A stretch of DNA of 6,621 nucleotides from Thermoleophilia bacterium. GTDB taxonomy: Bacteria > Actinomycetota > Thermoleophilia > Miltoncostaeales > Miltoncostaeaceae. The translations under genes were made by a program, and so were the position numbers. The notes beneath the pieces are model-generated. The model saw only the letters and a program-made list of their open reading frames with translations. It searched no databases and was not told the DNA's origin. This document shows, one piece after another, positions 6,200 through 6,621 of the stretch; within the stretch, counting starts at the first letter, position 1; each line of letters opens with the position of its first letter. The DNA is taken from NCBI GenBank assembly GCA_017882555.1, contig JADGPH010000276.1:1-6621 (forward strand), given 5' to 3'.

Positions 6200-6577
6200 T
6201 TATTGACCTTCAGCACCCTCCACTACGGCGACCGCGGCGGCCGTGCCCCGGCTGTGTGTAAGTGAAATCAAGATCTGTGTGGCGCCAAGATCCGCGGCGC
6301 GTTGTGCGTAGCGCCCCGCAAGCGCAACGCGCGGCGGCCCACCGTGGCGCACGACCTCGACCTCCGTCCAACGCGTCATGCCGATGCCCAGCGCCTTCCC
6401 GACGGCCTCCTTGGCGGCAAATCGAGCGGCAAAATGCTGGGCAGGGTAGGCACGCGACCGACAATAGGCGGCCTCGCCCGGGGTAAAGCAGCGCTCGGCG
6501 AAGCGTGGCCGGCGCTCGAGGGCGCGTGCAATGCGATCGATTTCGATCAGATCGATCCCAACGCCGATCACCGACAT
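6200..6577 (-). CDS. acpS: Holo-[acyl-carrier-protein] synthase
   Basis: Transfers 4'-phosphopantetheine from CoA to the serine of acyl carrier protein, activating it for fatty acid synthesis. The 125-residue product has the typical short AcpS length. Asp9 in VGIDLIEIDR (6-15) and Glu57 in ARFAAKEAVGKALG (51-64) are the magnesium-binding pair, and Lys61 follows as expected. FTPGEAAYC (31-39) and the C-terminal SLTHSRGTAAAVAVV (105-119) with His108 complete the family pattern. The ATG at 6577 places Met close before the GIDL motif, which is standard. It begins 9 bases after the glmS stop, with only a weak GCGAG-type ribosome site that overlaps the end of glmS, so it probably depends on translation of glmS. 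nnrE/D follows 37 bases downstream. Confidence 0.95.
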   Translation of the reverse strand: MSVIGVGIDLIEIDRIARALERRPRFAERCFTPGEAAYCRSRAYPAQHFAARFAAKEAVGKALGIGMTRWTEVEVVRHGGPPRVALAGRYAQRAADLGATQILISLTHSRGTAAAVAVVEGAEGQ

Positions 6578-6586
6578 CGCGGCTCG

Positions 6587-6621
6587 CTATTCGACGGTGA
6601 CGGTCTTGGCCAGATTGCGCG
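6587..6621 (-). CDS. glmS: C-terminal end of glucosamine-fructose-6-phosphate aminotransferase (partial)
   Basis: Only the last codons of this gene lie in the window. Read on the - strand they give RNLAKTVTVE and a TAG stop at 6589-6587. The family ends almost invariably in PRNLAKSVTVE, as in E. coli GlmS, where this tail forms part of the active-site region of the sugar-isomerising domain. The two bases at the window edge are compatible with the preceding proline codon. GlmS makes glucosamine-6-phosphate from fructose-6-phosphate and glutamine, the first step towards UDP-GlcNAc. It lies directly upstream of acpS, a pairing seen in actinobacterial genomes. The call rests on ten residues, but these are very characteristic. 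Confidence 0.85.
   Translation of the reverse strand, partial: RNLAKTVTVE

Overview
The window is compact, GC-rich bacterial DNA. It holds one secreted cell-wall protein on the + strand and a tightly packed run of housekeeping genes on the - strand. High GC, frequent GTG starts, the PduO-type adenosyltransferase and the glmS-acpS-nnrE/D-alr gene order all fit a high-GC Actinomycetota-like organism. That placement is inferred from gene content and sequence style, not from a marker gene.

Layout. Positions 1-96 are a short leader with no convincing promoter. At 97-1416 (+) lies an exported protein with a signal peptide, a helical (coiled-coil-like) segment, a lysozyme-fold glucosaminidase-like domain and a C-terminal NlpC/P60 domain whose catalytic cysteine is replaced by aspartate. 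It meets the - strand cluster tail-to-tail: the two TAG stop codons share a single CTAG at 1413-1416.

Reading the - strand in its own direction (right to left), the order is: the last 11 codons and stop of glmS (glucosamine-6-phosphate synthase), acpS (holo-ACP synthase), a fused nnrE-nnrD gene (NAD(P)HX epimerase plus ADP-dependent dehydratase), alr (alanine racemase), cca (HD-domain tRNA nucleotidyltransferase) and, after a 75-base gap, a PduO-type cob(I)alamin adenosyltransferase. glmS and acpS are 9 bases apart. The nnrE/D-alr and alr-cca junctions are both 4-base GTGA overlaps, so translational coupling is likely. The pduO gene has its own strong Shine-Dalgarno sequence and may be the last gene of the run or a separate unit.

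The - strand genes serve basic supply and repair: amino-sugar and D-alanine precursors for peptidoglycan (glmS, alr), activation of acyl carrier protein (acpS), repair of damaged NAD(P)H (nnrE/D), tRNA 3' end maturation (cca) and adenosylcobalamin formation (pduO). The least ordinary items are the cysteine-free NlpC/P60 domain and an alanine racemase with glutamate where the family usually has a carbamylated lysine. I see no mobile element, CRISPR array, tRNA, rRNA or phage gene. Large open frames antisense to the genes are GC-rich shadows and are not annotated.
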